Shown piece by piece: positions 54,375 through 54,560 of a stretch of 54,560 bases of DNA. The translations under genes and the position numbers were made by a program. The notes under the pieces are model-generated. The model was not told where the DNA came from, made no database searches, and saw only the letters and a list, made by a program, of their open reading frames with translations. Position 1 is the first letter of the stretch. Each line of letters begins with the position of its first letter. Source of the DNA: a bacterium. GTDB taxonomy: Bacteria > Cyanobacteriota > Vampirovibrionia > Gastranaerophilales > UBA9971. Where the stretch lies: positions 1-54,560 of the forward strand of contig JBAWVS010000011.1 of the NCBI GenBank assembly GCA_037147175.1. Reading direction: 5' to 3'.

Positions 54375-54560
54375 ATGCCTTTTTACTCCTTTTTTCAAAT
54401 CCTAAATAATCATTTTTTTGTGTTTTTAACTATAGTTATATTTTATATTATAAAACATCTTTCTGAAAATCCAAAATTATTAAGTGGCTTTTATTACAAA
54501 AATTTAAATTATAGTGCTCTGAAAAAGTAATTAAGAAATGAAATATTTTTTGCGAAAGCA
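54375..54560. other. AT-rich right end of window
   Basis: About 186 bp upstream of the XRE gene. It probably contains its promoter; I see no coding frame or clear motif before the window ends. Confidence 0.4.

Overview
The window is AT-rich, gene-dense bacterial chromosome from a flagellated organism with an outer membrane. KdsB (CMP-KDO synthesis), a lipobox-bearing binding protein and a Spy-like periplasmic protein point to a Gram-negative envelope; a flagellin gene and sigma-28-type promoters point to flagella. Several small proteins, namely those beginning with a G-L-A-A-S-Q-A-R stretch and those with an I-x-F-[ST]-G sequence near the N-terminus, together with the style of the histidine kinases, remind me of the non-photosynthetic cyanobacterial sister lineage (Melainabacteria/Vampirovibrionia). 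That placement is an inference from memory. I saw no rRNA, tRNA, CRISPR array, phage or insertion-sequence transposase.

Layout. 0-2.1 kb: CHASE2-adenylate cyclase. 2.3-9.7 kb: an Flp-like pilin followed by three large prepilin-like proteins whose bodies are RCC1 beta-propellers with exactly 7, 14 and 7 blades. 9.7-12.3 kb: a zinc/manganese ABC importer. 12.4-18.3 kb: argG, an XRE regulator, a Spy-like protein, a MITE-like element, lipoamide dehydrogenase, a small unknown protein and lipA. 18.5-19.5 kb: flagellin, with a CsrA-type site in its leader and a strong terminator. 19.5-32.7 kb: housekeeping genes (aroF, a uridine-kinase-like protein, aspS, kdsB, a dicarboxylate/amino-acid symporter, an acyl-CoA dehydrogenase-like protein, thiC, a GlgP-like protein) with several unknown genes. 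32.7-33.4 kb: a decayed papain-fold-like gene with two in-frame stops. 33.5-35.7 kb: tandem glycosyltransferases. 36-40.3 kb: a cassette of two proteins built from a Pro-rich helical repeat, a histidine kinase and response regulator, and a Ser-rich repeat protein. 40.4-44 kb: topA and dprA. 44.2-49.6 kb: a triple-GAF histidine kinase, a MsmX-type ATPase, a 55-residue membrane protein and a stand-alone receiver. 50.0-52.4 kb: five small unknown genes behind an excellent sigma-28 promoter. 52.5-54.4 kb: a candidate C-rich sRNA, aroE, an 86-residue protein behind a second sigma-28-like promoter, and an XRE regulator.

Three themes stand out. The first is surface display: the pilin/RCC1 block would put large propellers on a pilus-like pseudopilin scaffold. 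The second is a flagellar-regulon connection: the unknown cluster at 50-52.4 kb is probably expressed with late flagellar genes and encodes short coiled-coil proteins plus one Gly/Ala/Ser-rich protein, which suggests an exported structure. The third is signalling: the 36-40 kb cassette pairs a two-component system, whose sensor carries a PPPPPG stretch beside its second membrane helix, with secreted-looking Pro-rich repeat proteins. All functional readings beyond the recognised families are inference.
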